Part shown: positions 10,640-24,300 of the stretch, piece after piece | How the letters are laid out: each line of letters begins with the position of its first letter | How positions within the stretch are numbered: the first letter of the stretch is position 1 | DNA from: Tigriopus japonicus | Taxonomy: Eukaryota > Arthropoda > Copepoda > Harpacticoida > Harpacticidae | Reading direction: 5' to 3' | DNA: 64,000 bases | NCBI GenBank assembly: GCA_010645155.1 | Contig: CM021318.1 | Span: forward strand, 4,471,791-4,535,790 | Translations under genes and position numbers: made by a program | Notes under the pieces: generated by a model | Seen by the model: the letters and a program-made list of their open reading frames with translations, nothing else | The model's database searches: none | Told to the model about the DNA's origin: nothing

Positions 10640-12560
10640 CTATCCATAGAATGATCTGTATAAAGATCTGAGAGAAAGATGAAATGCTCAAAAGCACGCT
10701 GAACAAACACATAAGTGACGCAAATGACTTTGAGTAGTTCTCATCAATGGAGAATACGATGTTCTTTGATTGGAAGAAAGAAAGAAGGATGAAGTCAAGC
10801 TCTCTTTTTCTTTGAAAGGCCACACACGACCCATCCAAATTTTCTTTCTCAATCAGCACGACTGGATTTCTTTGTGCACTAAAAATATGACACTTGGAGA
10901 TGGCAAGATAACCAGAATGAGAGGTAAATCCACAAAGCTTTTGAGTGGCATCTTCTTTGAAGCTCAATTCACAATGGTCGCACGTTTCTCAAGGTGACCA
11001 AATTGATTAGGGTTGGTTCATAACCTAAATTGACCACTTCTATCCAACATTGAACAACTCTCTCCAAAAATAGTTCAAAGACCACTGTCAAAAACTGGCT
11101 TAAAATATTGAGTTATAAGAAGACAAAAAATACACAATTTCTATTTTAAAGAAGATAAGAAATGTTGCCCCTCTCATTGAACCTCTCGTTCAAGAGGTCA
11201 CCCTGTCAAACGAACAAACACTGACACCACATGGAGAATTCTCAAACTAAACCAGGGTTGCCATAGGCAAAAGAAACAATATTATAATAGATTATTGATT
11301 CACCTAAATCTTTCAATAACTTCAAAGTTTCAAATAGTTTTTCAAAATCCAATGTAATGAGCTTTGCTTATGAAAAGAAATGAATAGATTGTAATAACAT
11401 GTTTGGGTGGCGTCCCTGACTGAATTCTCTTTTCCTCGCAAATGAATAGTGAACTTCTCTCAACCTAGAATTAATGACGGATCAGTGATGATCCAACGCA
11501 AGGTGGATTGATGACGTCATAGACACTGCTCTGAAATTCGTCCTGTAGTACAGTGGTTCTTGGCTCAATATTTTGACTTGCCTTTCGACTCAGTCAGCCC
11601 AAATTGGTGATCTGACAGTCTAACCCGGGTTACATGGATCCTCTCAAAGTCTTGAGAATGAAATGCTCCCACCAAGATTGAATTGTGTGGATTTTTTGAC
11701 TCAATTTGATTGTTAATTCCTGGACAAAGGGATCTAAGAACTAAGAAGATCAATCAAACCCTTTCAAGCACGTAGAGCCTATCCCTGCAATGAAAAGACA
11801 TGATCCTCTGGTCCTGAAGGACCCTTAGCCCCAGTCCTGCGTGGTCCTGACCTTCTTGAGCCCCAAGACTTGAAACATTTTCAATCAAATCCACAATCCA
11901 GGATTTAATCCTCATGTTTTTCACTCGTTTTGTCTGAAGGCCGTCGTGATTGCCTTTGTTCCAATTCCAATCCGGATCAGATGGCTGATCTGATCCAGAA
12001 CCGTCAAAAGTGCCCTTCAATAGTTACAGCCAACAACATCTCCGACTTGGACTCCATCTTGTTTCAAAATGAGACCATTCTCATTCCTTCATTTTCCTAT
12101 AGAAATGGTTCCTGCGTCGTGGAGGTGCTGATGAGGATGGAAGAGGAGTAACCCTCCAGATATCACCACAGATACTTCTATTTAGCATTGTTTCACAGAA
12201 GTTGGACTAATGGGTGAAGCAAGATTCCATCTATGTATTTTCCTGATTGTTAAGAGGACTAAAATCCTTTGGGAGAGCTGAATGTCAAACGTTCATGAGA
12301 CGAGTAAAAGGAGTGCTGGGACCTCTAAAATCAAGGTGAAGAACAATTAGTCAATAAATATTAACACAAAAAGTTTGACTGAATTTCTTCAAGATGCATG
12401 TTCAACAGTTTTACTCGTTAATAAGGAATGAATGACATTTTTTCAAAATATAGCCTCGGCCTCATACCATTTTTTCAAAAATCGGAGTTCGTGTCCTCCC
12501 CTTTCAGGGGTTCCTGGTTTATGTAACAAGAAATTTGTCTGCCGTTTTTCAGCTCAATCA
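10640..12560. other. Intergenic, no gene recognised
   Basis: Only short frames on both strands, none with family resemblance. AT-rich, with no clear repeats apart from the foldback element that follows. Confidence 0.4.
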
Positions 12561-12566
12561 AACAAC

Positions 12567-12661
12567 GGACTCAAAAGTTATATGCCTTATAAATTCAGGC
12601 AAGCAAAGGAGGAAAAATAACTACGCTTGCCTGAACTGAAAGAAGCATAACTTTTGACTCC
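12567..12661. repeat. Small foldback element (family A)
   Basis: The left arm (12567-12604) beginning GGACTCAAAAGTTATATGCC and the right arm (12625-12661) ending GCATAACTTTTGACTCC are imperfect reverse complements around a roughly 20-base loop. The left arm and its flank (GCTCAATCAAACAACGGACTC) match the left arm of the larger palindrome at 53379-53657 (ACTCAATCGAACATCGGAGTC), so they belong to one family. Confidence 0.6.
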
Positions 12662-12669
12662 AGTTGCCA

Positions 12670-13900
12670 CTACAGCCCACCAATGGTTAATTTATGCCTA
12701 CCCCTGAGCTAGAGACTCTTGATTCCAGCATTAGCACTATAAATCCGTCATGAAATATGCATTGATTTTATATCCTTTTATTATTTGTTAACCATGTGCT
12801 TGTTTACATATGTCACATTTCATCTTCAACCCTTCATTCCTTTACAAATTACATCCTGTACATACCGAAACATTCATGGCCTTCCGTCACGCATTCGGTC
12901 AATGTGTTTAGGTCATTTGTTTATATAACAATAAAATGTATCCAAGAAAAAAAGAATGAGATGCATCTACGTAAAAAAGATTAGGAATAACAAAAATATT
13001 TTGCTGATGGCCAGATTATTCGTTGACAACAGAGCATCTCTTTTCTTGACTTTCGATTTTCGGATTTGACTTTCGGATCGTCGTTGACTTGATTTTTTCA
13101 TGAGTTTTGTCAGAAGGATCATCGTTGTCGTTGTTGTTGATTTTGTTTTTAATGTTGATGATTAAGCCTGGAAACTTAATGCGAATAAAAGTTGCCTTAA
13201 ATGCCCATCCAAATGCATAAAATCATGTTTTAGGGGGACATTCAATGTTTTGTTTTGGGTTTATGTCGGGTTGTCTATTGAAGATTTATGGGGCTAAAAT
13301 GGGAACTGTAATCCCTTTTTTTCGAGGAAAGGCCAAAACCCTGCATCGCAGTCTTACAGTAGCGTGGTCTGTGATCTGGCCAGGAACCTATCACCACCTT
13401 CTTTAAGTAAACCAAGGACACTGTAGCTGCTACCGTGTCCCTGAGTAAACCCATGGTCTGGTTCACCGTGTGACGCACAACGGATGGGGGGCATTCACGG
13501 CATTTCCATTCAAAGGCACACTATGCGTAAGCGCCGTTGGGGATCGGTGCGATCTGCGCGCTCGGCCCTCTGGTGACGACTCACGTGGATGGGGCTGTCA
13601 AAAATGTGACGTGAGACACGCAACCTCCGAATACACTCGCCGTTCTGGCTGGTTTTTCTCTTTTCGCTTTGTTTCTCTTGGAAAAGGTGGTTCGTTGGTG
13701 GGTCCGCCGTGACGGTGTCAGCACTCAGCAGACGGTCGTCGGTGCGTCGGTTAGGTTGTTTGGGTTTTGTCGGTCAGCTGACTGGGAAAACGGGGAAGGA
13801 ACGAACATCATCATCATCATAACAAACCCGATTACGAATTTTGTCGCCGTCTTCAGTTTCCTCTTGTTTGCGTGAAAAATACACCTCGGGGGGGACCACC
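12670..13900. other. HERC1 upstream region
   Basis: Base composition shifts from AT-rich to clearly GC-rich from about 13480 onward, as expected near a promoter and 5'UTR of the downstream HERC1 gene. No TATA box is obvious. A (CAT)n tract sits near 13808-13820. Confidence 0.4.
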
Positions 13901-13915
13901 ATGGCATCTCCGTGA
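13901..13915 (+). promoter_or_regulatory. Minimal upstream ORF before the HERC1 start
   Basis: An ATG in a near-ideal context (GGACCACCATGG) opens a four-codon frame that ends in TGA 46 bases before the HERC1 start. It is in the HERC1 frame but cut off by its own stop and by a TAA at 13949. If the transcript starts upstream of 13900, it should be translated and would dampen HERC1 initiation. Transcript start is unknown. Confidence 0.4.
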
Positions 13916-13960
13916 CCCGATTTAAGCCACTGACCGGAAACCGCGTGCTAAACGAGCCAG

Positions 13961-15350
13961 ATGAGCCGCCCTCGATCGCGACACCGTGAATGCCCGTGGG
14001 GCTTGCATTGCCAAGACGCGCTCAATGGACTCTGGGACAGCTCGGCCCTGGTCCATCTGGCCGAGACCGCGGCCACGCGCAACGCCCTCTTTCGTTTGCG
14101 CGATCAGGGCGAACTCCACAGCCCGCCCACGGCCCCGCGTCTCTCGGATCACGGCGGCGGGCCCTGGGTCCGCCCCACGCTGGCCGTTCACCCGCAATGG
14201 GCGGCTTTAGGATTGAGTAGTCTGGGATGGACGGGCTCGAACACTACGACTGCCATGCGCGGACCGTGGATTGAGCCCGTGTTGGCCGCTTTGATGGAAG
14301 ACGCGCTGAGTTTGGCCGAAGATGGATGGCGAATGCCCTTGAGTTGCACCAGTAGCGATCGCGTGACCCATCAAATCATCCTGTTTCGACGCGTAATGCA
14401 CGCCTTAAATTACCGAGGTCACACGGCCTTAGCCGCCGCGAGTGCGGCTTCGCCTTCGGAAGGCCGTCGACGGACACGTCAGGTAAGAGGAAGGATGGCC
14501 GTAAGTCATGGATGACTTCATCTTATCCCGCTTTTGGGGTTGTTTTAGCGCTCGATGGGGAGTCAATCGCGCGATGAGACGACCGCCTCTTTGAATGGCT
14601 CGGTGGGACGCGGTGCCAATCCCATTCCGCCCGGTCAAGATGCCCTAGTCGAATTGGGCGTGACCTCGGGCTTGGCCATGGTGTTTGGCTTGCTTCAACA
14701 AAATTGGCGCCATCATGAGGTAAGAGTGGGTTTGAGAGTTCAGAGTTCAAGGTCGTCAGAGCATGATCATTTTTACCACGGCCATTTTTCTGCAGGTTTG
14801 CTCGAGCAGCCCCGATCTCTGTAATGGCGTGCTCGAAACGTTTCTGGGGGTGCTTCAAGGACTAAGTCCTTTGGCCTTGGCCCAATCGGCCCGGATGTCC
14901 CCGATTGGACAACGTTCCTTAGAACAAGTGGCCCAATTTTTGATCCCGTGCATTGACCCCGAACGGACTCGCGATCGAACCGGCAAGTGGTCCTACCCTA
15001 GCCAAGATGAACCCGTACGGGTCCTTTCATGATTCTTTTCTTCCTGTCCTTCAGGTTCGCGATTGTCCGCCGAAGCGCTCTTGGCTTTAGCCATTCAAAG
15101 GGGAAGTTTGACTCGGTTGCTTCAATGGTCTTTGACGTGTCTACGTGTTCTGGAAGCTAAACGCCCAGATCCCTCCGAGGAATTGAAAATCGCTGCCCGC
15201 TCAATCCAGCACGCCATCGCTCAGATTCGAACCGTCACTGATCCCATTCCCGTTGAAGACGAAGCTCACGTTCATCGATTCAACCGAGTAGAGCGTGATG
15301 AAACCGACCTCGTCAACCTCTACGATGGAGTGATGTATCTTTTTCAGGAG
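13961..15350 (+). CDS. HERC1: HERC1 exons 1-4: N-terminal region
   Basis: Exons 13961-14482, 14549-14719, 14796-14982 and 15055-15350 give residues 1-392. The region is GC-rich at its 5' end and aligns in layout with the vertebrate N-terminus; for example, the blocks ALVELGVTSGLAMVFGLLQQ and LLALAIQRGSLTRLLQW have clear vertebrate counterparts. Intron 3 begins GCAAGT (14983) instead of GT. Only this GC donor keeps the frame, joining phase 1 to the exon at 15055. The nearby GT alternatives at 14987, 15015 and 15021 give wrong phases. No enzymatic motif is seen. Confidence 0.88.
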
Positions 15351-18300
15351 GTGAAATTAGATTGATGTTGATGACCTTTCAACTTTATTTTTGATTCATT
15401 TCTAACATTTACTTTTTGCCTACCCCCAGCTCGTGGCCCAATCCACCGCTTACACTGCCCACTGTACTACGGATGGAAAAAAGAGTGCCTCCTCCAAGTC
15501 ATCCAATACTGCCATCCCCAAGTTGCGCTCGAGATCGCTTGGTTGCGAAGTGTTCGTTTGGGGGTCGAATTCCTCGAATCAGTTAGGTGAAGGCTTAAAA
15601 GATAAACTGGTCGATCCTAAACTGTCAGAAGTGTTTCAAGATGTTGTCAAAGTAAGTACAGGTCATGATGCATTGCGAAGTTTCAGCTCAAACGATCAAA
15701 TCCCGTACTGCAGTATTATTTATTTTCATAGCACAAATTAAATGAACTGAAGCGAATGATGGGAGAAGAGCTTTGGCCAAAAATGCATTTAAGAAGGACA
15801 TTATTTCACGAAAGTCCAGAATCGTCTACAGTTCCAGCGGCATGTCGAAGTGGTTCATCTTCCATTTCAGATTGAGGCCGGTCAAGTGTGCACATTTGTT
15901 CTCCATGGCGATGGTCAAGTCTCGGCTTGTGGCAAAGGAAGCTATGGGCGACTCGGTTTTGGAGATTCAAACAATCAAATGACTCCACGGATTCTTCATA
16001 TCGGAGGGCCGGTCAAGGATATTAGCTCTTCGAAAGCCAGCGATGGACACACCCTGGCTCTCACGGAAAGAGGAGAGGTGTTTTCTTGGGGCGATGGTAA
16101 GTCTCATCTCAAATATTTACTTGTAACATTACTCTCGCAAACGTCAGTGTTGGTCTGTATCTTTGTGTACGAAAGTGGTGTCTGAGAAAACATACGATAT
16201 AAGAAGCAATGTGAACCAGTTGAAGCCAACCCCGAGCTTGTTATTCATGAGCAAAGGACTTTAGAAATGACAGGTCGTTGTAAATCAGGCACGACTGGAG
16301 GATTATCGAAAGGACTACTCACAAAATGTACAGATATGTCATAGTACGCTTGCGCTTTCTTTAACGAGGACAACTAGCGGTATTTCTTCCAAAAAGTATA
16401 TCGCATAGGGATGACTATCCCTTTTGGACCAAAAAATAGACATGACATGTTCCAAAAATGCGTCGGTTTCAAAGATTGACTCGTAACAGAGAAGTGGCCT
16501 TTCATTCAGTTGTCTCCGATATCGATACGATTAGGAGGGGGGTTTCCCTAGATTCGGCGGAAGTTTTTGTCCGTAACCAAGTCATGAGGAGGACTCAAGA
16601 GCGCATTATTCCTGAGCACTGAGCGGTTCAGTTGGACCGCCGCTCTCATGATCTCAGTCGTTCCAAATCAAAGCAAGGCAATGGAATTGACGACTAGGAG
16701 TTGCCCAAGGCGGCATATTTTAGTCATCATCAAAATGATGTCGTTGGTCTGGCCAACTTCTTCATCCTGTGAGCTCGAATTGGAAGAGTTCACCGTGCCG
16801 GAAAATTATTCTACCAATCGGGTTCCCTCAATGGAACCAAATATTCCTTTAGTGACACACGTCAATTTCATGATCAAGCAAGTCCAAGCCGTGAGTGATT
16901 CGGCCACCAGCTTCACTGTCGATCTCCAATTGAGTATTCGTTGGCGAGATCCGATTCTGTCCAACTTTACATGTAATGGATCCTTGGATCTCAAGGTTTT
17001 GCACGAGATCTGGACACCTGAGACCTATTTCTATGGGCTAAAGCGTGCCGAGAAATTGAGTATGATTGACAGCACTCCGGAGGCGATCTCGGTCTCGGGA
17101 GGCCATTTCTGGTGGTGGGTCGATTTGCGCGTGGAAATGCATTGCTCCATGAACTTTCAACATTATCCTTTGGACAGTCAACGGTGCGTGGTTCGCTTGG
17201 GATCTGTTCGACATGACGCGAAAAAACAAATCTACCGAGGTTCTGCGGAACAGCTCCATCTGTTCTTCCAAAAGAGTCTTCAATACTCGATCAAGTTCGA
17301 AGACCTCAGAGAGGACGAGAAATACTTTACTGACGACTACAACACCAACTATTCGGTGTCTGGCTTCGTGTTGAACCTGAAGCGCCGTCGGCTTCCCGTG
17401 TTCATCAATTTATATTTTCCTACTTCGCTGTTGACCATGATGACCTGGATTAGCTTTTTCATCCCGGCCAAGCAAGTTCCGGGTCGAATCAGCTTGGTCA
17501 TGACCATTTTCTTAATGTTGGTCAACATCGCCAATTCCTCAGGCGTGAGAGGTCCCAGTGCTACAACTTTCACAGCCATGGACATTTGGCTTTTAATCTG
17601 TAAGCTGATGGTGTCCACCACCATTTTGGAATACGCTTTTCTTCTGAAACTCCATTGGAACCTGGATGGATTAGAGTACCAGCTCCAGAACAAGGGTGAA
17701 AATGACAGCCAAGCTGCAAACATGACATCATCACGTTCACAACTAGACCGCCGATGTCAACAGATTGACTTTATCAGTTTTTTGGCTTGTGTGATCACCT
17801 ATTCTTTAGCTTGCTTAATGTATACCTTATATTTCACAATCATTTCTTGACTGATCATTTCAATCTGGTTGATCGTCTTCAATAATATGACAATTCAATT
17901 TTTGCCTTAAATCAGTGCATTGGAAAAAATAAAGGTGTGCTTTGAACTGTTCTCCATTGACTTTTTCTTTCTTTCATTCTACCTAAACGTCTACAAAAAC
18001 AAAATACTTTTCAAATGTGCCATAGGTACTCAAATATCACGGCAGCTTCTAAAAGGAAGGAATGAGGAAGGATCCTGCCTCTAAAATATTTGACAATTTT
18101 GAACTTAAGAGACTATATATTAACCAACTCGCCAACAGGAACAATGTGAGGCCGAGGGAATTATTGAGGGTACCGGGATTCAGGGATACACAGGGAAGAT
18201 TAAGCAACTTTTTTGAAACTGGGTTTTAAAACCCGTTGAACTTGTCTGAAAGAGCGTATCCTGCGTATCCTATCTGCACGTTTCTACATTACGATTATGG

Positions 18301-21300
18301 GGTGCCAGACTTTGAGTAATTTGACGATTGATTTTTTATCAATTATCAAACAGTAAAGAATCGATATTGGCCGAGACTTGACTTGATCCTAAGTAAATAT
18401 GTAATTGTTCTCTAATCTACCATCGTTTATTCCAGGTGACTATGGAAAGTTGGGACATGGAAACACGACGACGCAAAAGATTCCGAAAAGAATACAAGGT
18501 GCCCTAGAGAACAAGGTTGTGACTCAAATATCGGCTGGTTACCGCCATTCGGCCGCAGTTACCGAAGAAGGACACCTTTTCACTTGGGGTGAAGGAGATT
18601 TTGGACGTCTGGGACATGGCGACAGCCAGTCAAGGAATGTGCCCACTCAAGTGAAAGTAAGTCATTTTAAGAGCATTTCGCAGCACCATTCATAATTCAT
18701 CTGCGTAATTCATCAATCGTGTTTCGGCTTTGTCTTTTAAAGGATATCGGATTGGTTCGTCAAGTGGCTTGTGGGGCGTCCAATACATTAGCTTTGTCAG
18801 AGGATTCCATGACCGTCTGGTCTTTCGGTTCAGGCGATCATGGCAAATTGGGCCATGGAGAGGTTGCAAGGGTATATCGACCGAAAACTATTGATGCTTT
18901 GCAAGGGATTCAAATTGAAAAGATTGTGGCTGGAAGCCAAGTCTCCATGGCACTCTCCACCAAGGGCAAGGTAAGATAAGCCACTCTTTTCAAAGGCTCA
19001 AAATGCTTTGGAACTCCGGGGGTTAATAGTGTATTCTGACACACTTGCAGATTTGGGTGTGGGGCACCGGTCCTCTTTTGGGAACGGGTTGTGCAGACTC
19101 CGCCATGTTTATTCCCAAGATTCTGGACGAATTAGCGGACCAACATGTGGTGGATATTTCGATCGGTGATTCCACTTGTCTGGCACTCACTCAGGATTGC
19201 ACTGTATATTCTTGGGGCACCAATACGATTGGTCAATGCGGGCTAGGTCATTCAAATTCACCCATCTGTAGCCCTCAGAAGATCCGAGGTTTATCGGGAG
19301 TGCCAATTCACCAGATATCGGCGGGTAATGCTCATTCTCTGGCTTGGACAACGTTGCCAATTCATAGGCAAGTATACCTCTTCCTTAACTTTGCAACTTG
19401 TTTTGACATCCCCCACACGATATTTAAAAAAAAAAAATCTTTTTTAGGCAAGTAGTTCTATGGCACAAACCCTTTTGTGCTGAGTTTGATTCTGTCAATT
19501 TCAAGACAATGAAGGAATTGTTATCAGCCTTCAAAATTGGTTGGTGTGGATCAGAGAAGGAAGAGGACATGGCATCAACCTCCCCATTCAAGTCTTTGGA
19601 TGATTATAATCTGTTCCTCTCGGGGGTGATCCGCATTTTGTCTTCCCATTTTATGCTAGTGAACGCCAGTAACGGAGACGAAACCAAGTTAATAGGGAGC
19701 GACAAGAAAGAGCTAGAGGCAACTCTATACGGGTAAGATGTTTAACGTAAAATGCTAGCTTGCTAATTAGCTAACAGAATTGATGCTTGCTTTAGCTTCA
19801 TCGACAAGGACGATTGTCCGGATCAAGTTCGGGCTTTGGTTGAAGATTGTTTGGTGAAAGGAACAAAATTCCTAATGGCTCCGATTTCCGAGCGAATTTC
19901 GAAGGCCTCTGAACTTTTGCATATGGAGAAGCTCACCAAAGGGCAAAATCTTCATTTGAAGATTATCCTTCAATCTCTCAATGACCCCATGGTCATGGGA
20001 ACCCTTTTAACTCTAAGATTGATCGGAGACAATGGAGAAATCTCCTCGCGAATGGACTACACATTTCAAAAGCATATTTTTGGTTTCATTCGTATCCTAA
20101 GCTTGAGGCAGTTCAAATACTTTGTAAGTACAATCTACTTAAAATATCAGTTTGTCGGAACATGTTTGTGAGTTTGTCGTTTTAGCTCTCCGATATTCTG
20201 AAAGTGGAATTGGGCAGCGATGTTGGGCCCCAAGATTACATCCCACCTCATCAGAAGGCCGAAGAGAGCAGTATCTTACTTGCCCTGATTGCCCAGATCA
20301 TTCGACACAATATCAACCCTGCCACACAAGTATGAACCTAATTTTCGAAAATCACATTGACTATTACCAACAAGTGGTATTCTTTTTCCTAGGAGTTCGA
20401 GGCCGAATTCCTTCAACGTTGTGTTTCCCAACTGAATCTCATTTTGGACGTGTCCGTCGAGCTCTTGGACTGTTGTCGCAATATCTTGAAAACTGAAGAT
20501 GTCAATGGTTTGGAACGTGTTCGAGAGTGTTTGTGTCAATCGTTTTTTCCATCGTTACTTCAGACCGTGATTGTGTCCTTGTTCGACTTGCAATCTACAT
20601 TTAAAGACGAATTGCTCGATAGCGTGCAAAAGGTGCAAAAATCGGCCTGGGATTTAGAGCGGTTAATTTGCAATCTCGTAGATGAATTGGACTTTGGTGA
20701 ATGGAATGTGTTCCTAGAAATGCAAATTACATGCACCGCCGCTTTGAGTAAATCCTATGGCGAAGCTTTGTGTCAATCTGTTCAAGCTCATCTTCTGGGA
20801 CCCTTAGAAAGCCTTTCTCAACTGTCCTTGATTCGAAATGGGGCAATTACACATTCCAGGCTCTATTTGCATGTTGGTCATACGCTTGGTAAGTTCCGTT
20901 CATTTTTCATCAAATATTCCTTTTCTTTGAAATCCAAGCTTGGTTTGTTTCTATATTATTTCATGTCCCATACTCTGTGCATTTTAGCTCAATGTTCTGG
21001 AACGTATGAAATTCTAAACTATCTTTTCAGACAAGATTGCTGCTGCTTTAGCGCAATTAGTGACATCTGAAGAGCTCGATTTTGAGCAGAAAGTTTTTCG
21101 AATCAATCGGAAATGTTTGAGTTGCGGCATCGCTCAGTCGGATGATGAATGGCTTATTGCGGAAAACTTAGAGAAGCTCCGACAAAGCTTACTCACGTTT
21201 GAAGGCATTCCCGTTGATCGAGAAAACGAGCAAAGTTTCTTGATACTAGGGTTCTTTGCTCAAGGTCTGCAAGCTTTGCTAGGGATCGAAGACGCCAGGG

Positions 21301-24300
21301 AGTACGTTTGAACCAAATTAGGTCATGTCACGGGTGGACGACTGTTTAGCGATCAAAATGTCTGTATAATTTCAGATTGACTGATATCTCCTTGGCTTCC
21401 ACGATTCTGGGAGAAATGTACGAAAAGATCAGTCAATGGAAGTATATTCCTGATCAACAAAGAAGCGAAGGTAAAGACGATATTTTTTTTTTAAACAGCC
21501 CTCCTCTTCAAGCTCCGCGGTTTCTTCTAATTTAGATCTCGAGAGCACTGCCAATTCTAACCCAAAGGCTCTCCTGAGTTTCTCCGAGAAACTTGAAAGA
21601 GCAATTGGAGTGAGCCTGTTTTTGGACATTTACTTTCCAAAACATAATCAAAGGGTGGATAGAGTATTACTTATCAAAGAGGCCGTTCAACTCTTCGAGC
21701 TTCACGTTTCCACGAAGGAACGAACTCCATTGGAGACCGATGTGGTCGAATATTTGCGATGTATCCGACAATGCCGTCAGGTAAGAATTATCTGAAACCC
21801 TTTCAGATAAAAGTAGTGGGTGGTTGACGGCTTTTGAGTTGATCTAATAGGGCAATGAATGAATGATATGAACTCACCTTATTTCCAGAAAATTGACGAC
21901 GGTTATCCGAAGGCAATAAAATTGCTCAACCTTTGCGTGGGATATGATACTGAGGCCAAGCATCTTCCAGAAATGATTCACCGAAGAGAAGTATGCTCGA
22001 AGAGGAATAAGGAAGAGGATAAAATCCAGAGGTAGTTAACATCAATTTTTGGTGCTCATTTCAGATGGTCTGCCAGGTCTTGGGAGGGTTGCTATGCTTG
22101 GATATGGTTCCAGCTATCGATGAACCTGATGGGAAAACTCTTCCACCATTGACGCTCTGTCTTAAAAGACCTTTTGTGGCCCCTGAGGCGGAAAACAGTA
22201 AAGCGATCTTAAATGTTCTAGGAAAAATGGTAAAATCCGAAGTGTCAAAATCGGATAGAGGTAATTATAAAGTGAGATAAATGCCCTCAATGTTACTTTC
22301 TATTAATTTTGAGGCGAATCCTATTTGTAGCTGACGAAACGTCGCTTGTGATGATTCTTTCCCTTGTCTTGGTGGAGATTTCTAAATCGGAAATCCCCCT
22401 TGGGCAGGAATTCTCGGACGAAATACTATCGGTTTTGTCGAATGATATCGACTTACGAATGATGCCTCGAGCGCATAGCATTGCTCAAAAGTTGGGCTAT
22501 CACTTCATTTTGGCTTCAAGGTACACCGAGAGTTCAAAAGGCAACTGAATAGTTGAATAACCAATCATGCTCAATGTGGATTTTTCACGTTTTCAGGTTC
22601 AACGAGAACAAAATTGACGGCGAGAAAATGGTTGAGATCATTTCGCGCTTTCTTGGTCGACAATTGGCGTACATTGAGAGTTCCGGCACCAATGACGAGG
22701 CCTTGGATTTTCTCTTATTCCTGGAACTATCTGCTTCCAGTCTCAAAACTTGGCCGTACTTCTCACGGATTGTTTCCCTCAGGTGGTTGTCAAGTTTGAT
22801 GAACATCCTTAATCAGGATTCGGCGACTCTTCGATTACAATTGGTCTGCTTGAGTGCCGTTCAAACCGTACTTCATGCTCAGGATGGGAATAGTTGCTCT
22901 AAAGATGAGCGACTGAGCACCATTCGAACTCTGTTCCAACAAGTGCATCAAATCATGTGGCACTCGACTCACACGCCCTCGATCCCTTGTATCCACGTAG
23001 GTTCCAAATTGAGATTTGAGTTCAACGTCGACCAAAGTTGCTTTGTCAATCTGGAGAAAAACGGCTTGGCTGTTCACAGTCCAGGGGGGCGTGGATTCTG
23101 CCGTGGCCAACAAGGCTTCTCGAGTGGATGCGTCCAATGGACTTACAATATTGTCAAAGAAACCAAAGGCAACGAAGCCACCTGCATCGGCATCGCCGTC
23201 AAAGACGTCAAGGACTTTAACCATCGGACAACCAAGGACATGTGGCTCTATCGCGCATATTCGGGTCATCTTTACCATGGCGGAGAAATGCGCGAGTCTT
23301 TGCCCGATTTCACTCAAGGCGACTCGATCACTGCTTATTTGGACATGGAGGATCGAACCCTGAGCTTTGGGAAGAACAACCAACCGCCGCAGTTAGCTTT
23401 CTCCAACTTACCCGCGGGAGTTGAATTGTATCCCTGTGTCGTTTTTTACTCCTTGAACCCCGGTGAACGAGTGAGAATCAGTGAAGTGACCCAATCCGTC
23501 AAGAGCTTTGACGTAGTTAGTGGTAAACCGTTTTGTGCCCCTGATTCCGAGACCTTAGCCCAAGCTCTGATCTCCGTTCTCCAAGCCACGTATATGAAGA
23601 AACGTTTATGGCAATCAGTTATTCAAGAATACCTCGAGATGAGCTTGTTGTCCAGTCAAGTGACCGAAGGCTTCGACGAAATCCGAGACCTCTTCCTGAA
23701 CTTGGGAATGGGCTCAACGGATCTGTTGATTAAATTGGAAGCCCTAATGGGAAAAGTGTACTCGAGTTTGGCTTTTCTATCAACCATCGATACAGGTTTG
23801 CGAGTAGGAAGTTTGGTGGAATATGGGCCTAATGCTCAGCAAGGCATCATCTTAGGTTGTCCTGTGAATTCGGCACCCAACGTAAAAGTGTTTTGGACAC
23901 ACGATCAATCTCATAGCATCATTAGCCCTCAAAAACTTCTGAAAGAAGGCAAGCTCTTGAACTCGTGTTCTCACGAGTTTCAGGCCGAGATACCTCCCTC
24001 TTTAATGGCCGTCATTCAAAGGCTATCTTGTCTTGATGCCTGTGCCACAGACTTTGGAGCTCTGGATCTTTGGAGCCTAATTAAGAAGATGGACGCCAAA
24101 TCCTCCTCCAAGATTGCCAGTCGTTTGCCCGAATACGCGAGCAGAGCCGGTTCCAATTTGCAAAGACCTTCCCGTCGGTGTCACCGTCCGAATGCGTGTT
24201 CCCATTCGAGTGCAGAGCTCTTCAGTGATCAATTGGTGTCTTCCATTTTGAGTGAAGTTCGAGAAACCGCCTCCCGAAGCCCGTGTAGAAGCCCATCTAT

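Noticed and set aside
13922..14401. Several frames of 60-90 codons on both strands at the HERC1 5' end
   Set aside because: Shadows in GC-rich coding DNA. Only the frame from 13961 continues through matched splice sites into HERC1.
15015..15021. GT donors as ends of HERC1 exon 3
   Set aside because: Both give phase 0 while exon 4 needs phase 1. The upstream GC donor at 14983 restores frame and conserved sequence.
22835..23383. 182-codon minus-strand frame
   Set aside because: Antisense shadow of the SPRY-encoding part of HERC1 exon 20.
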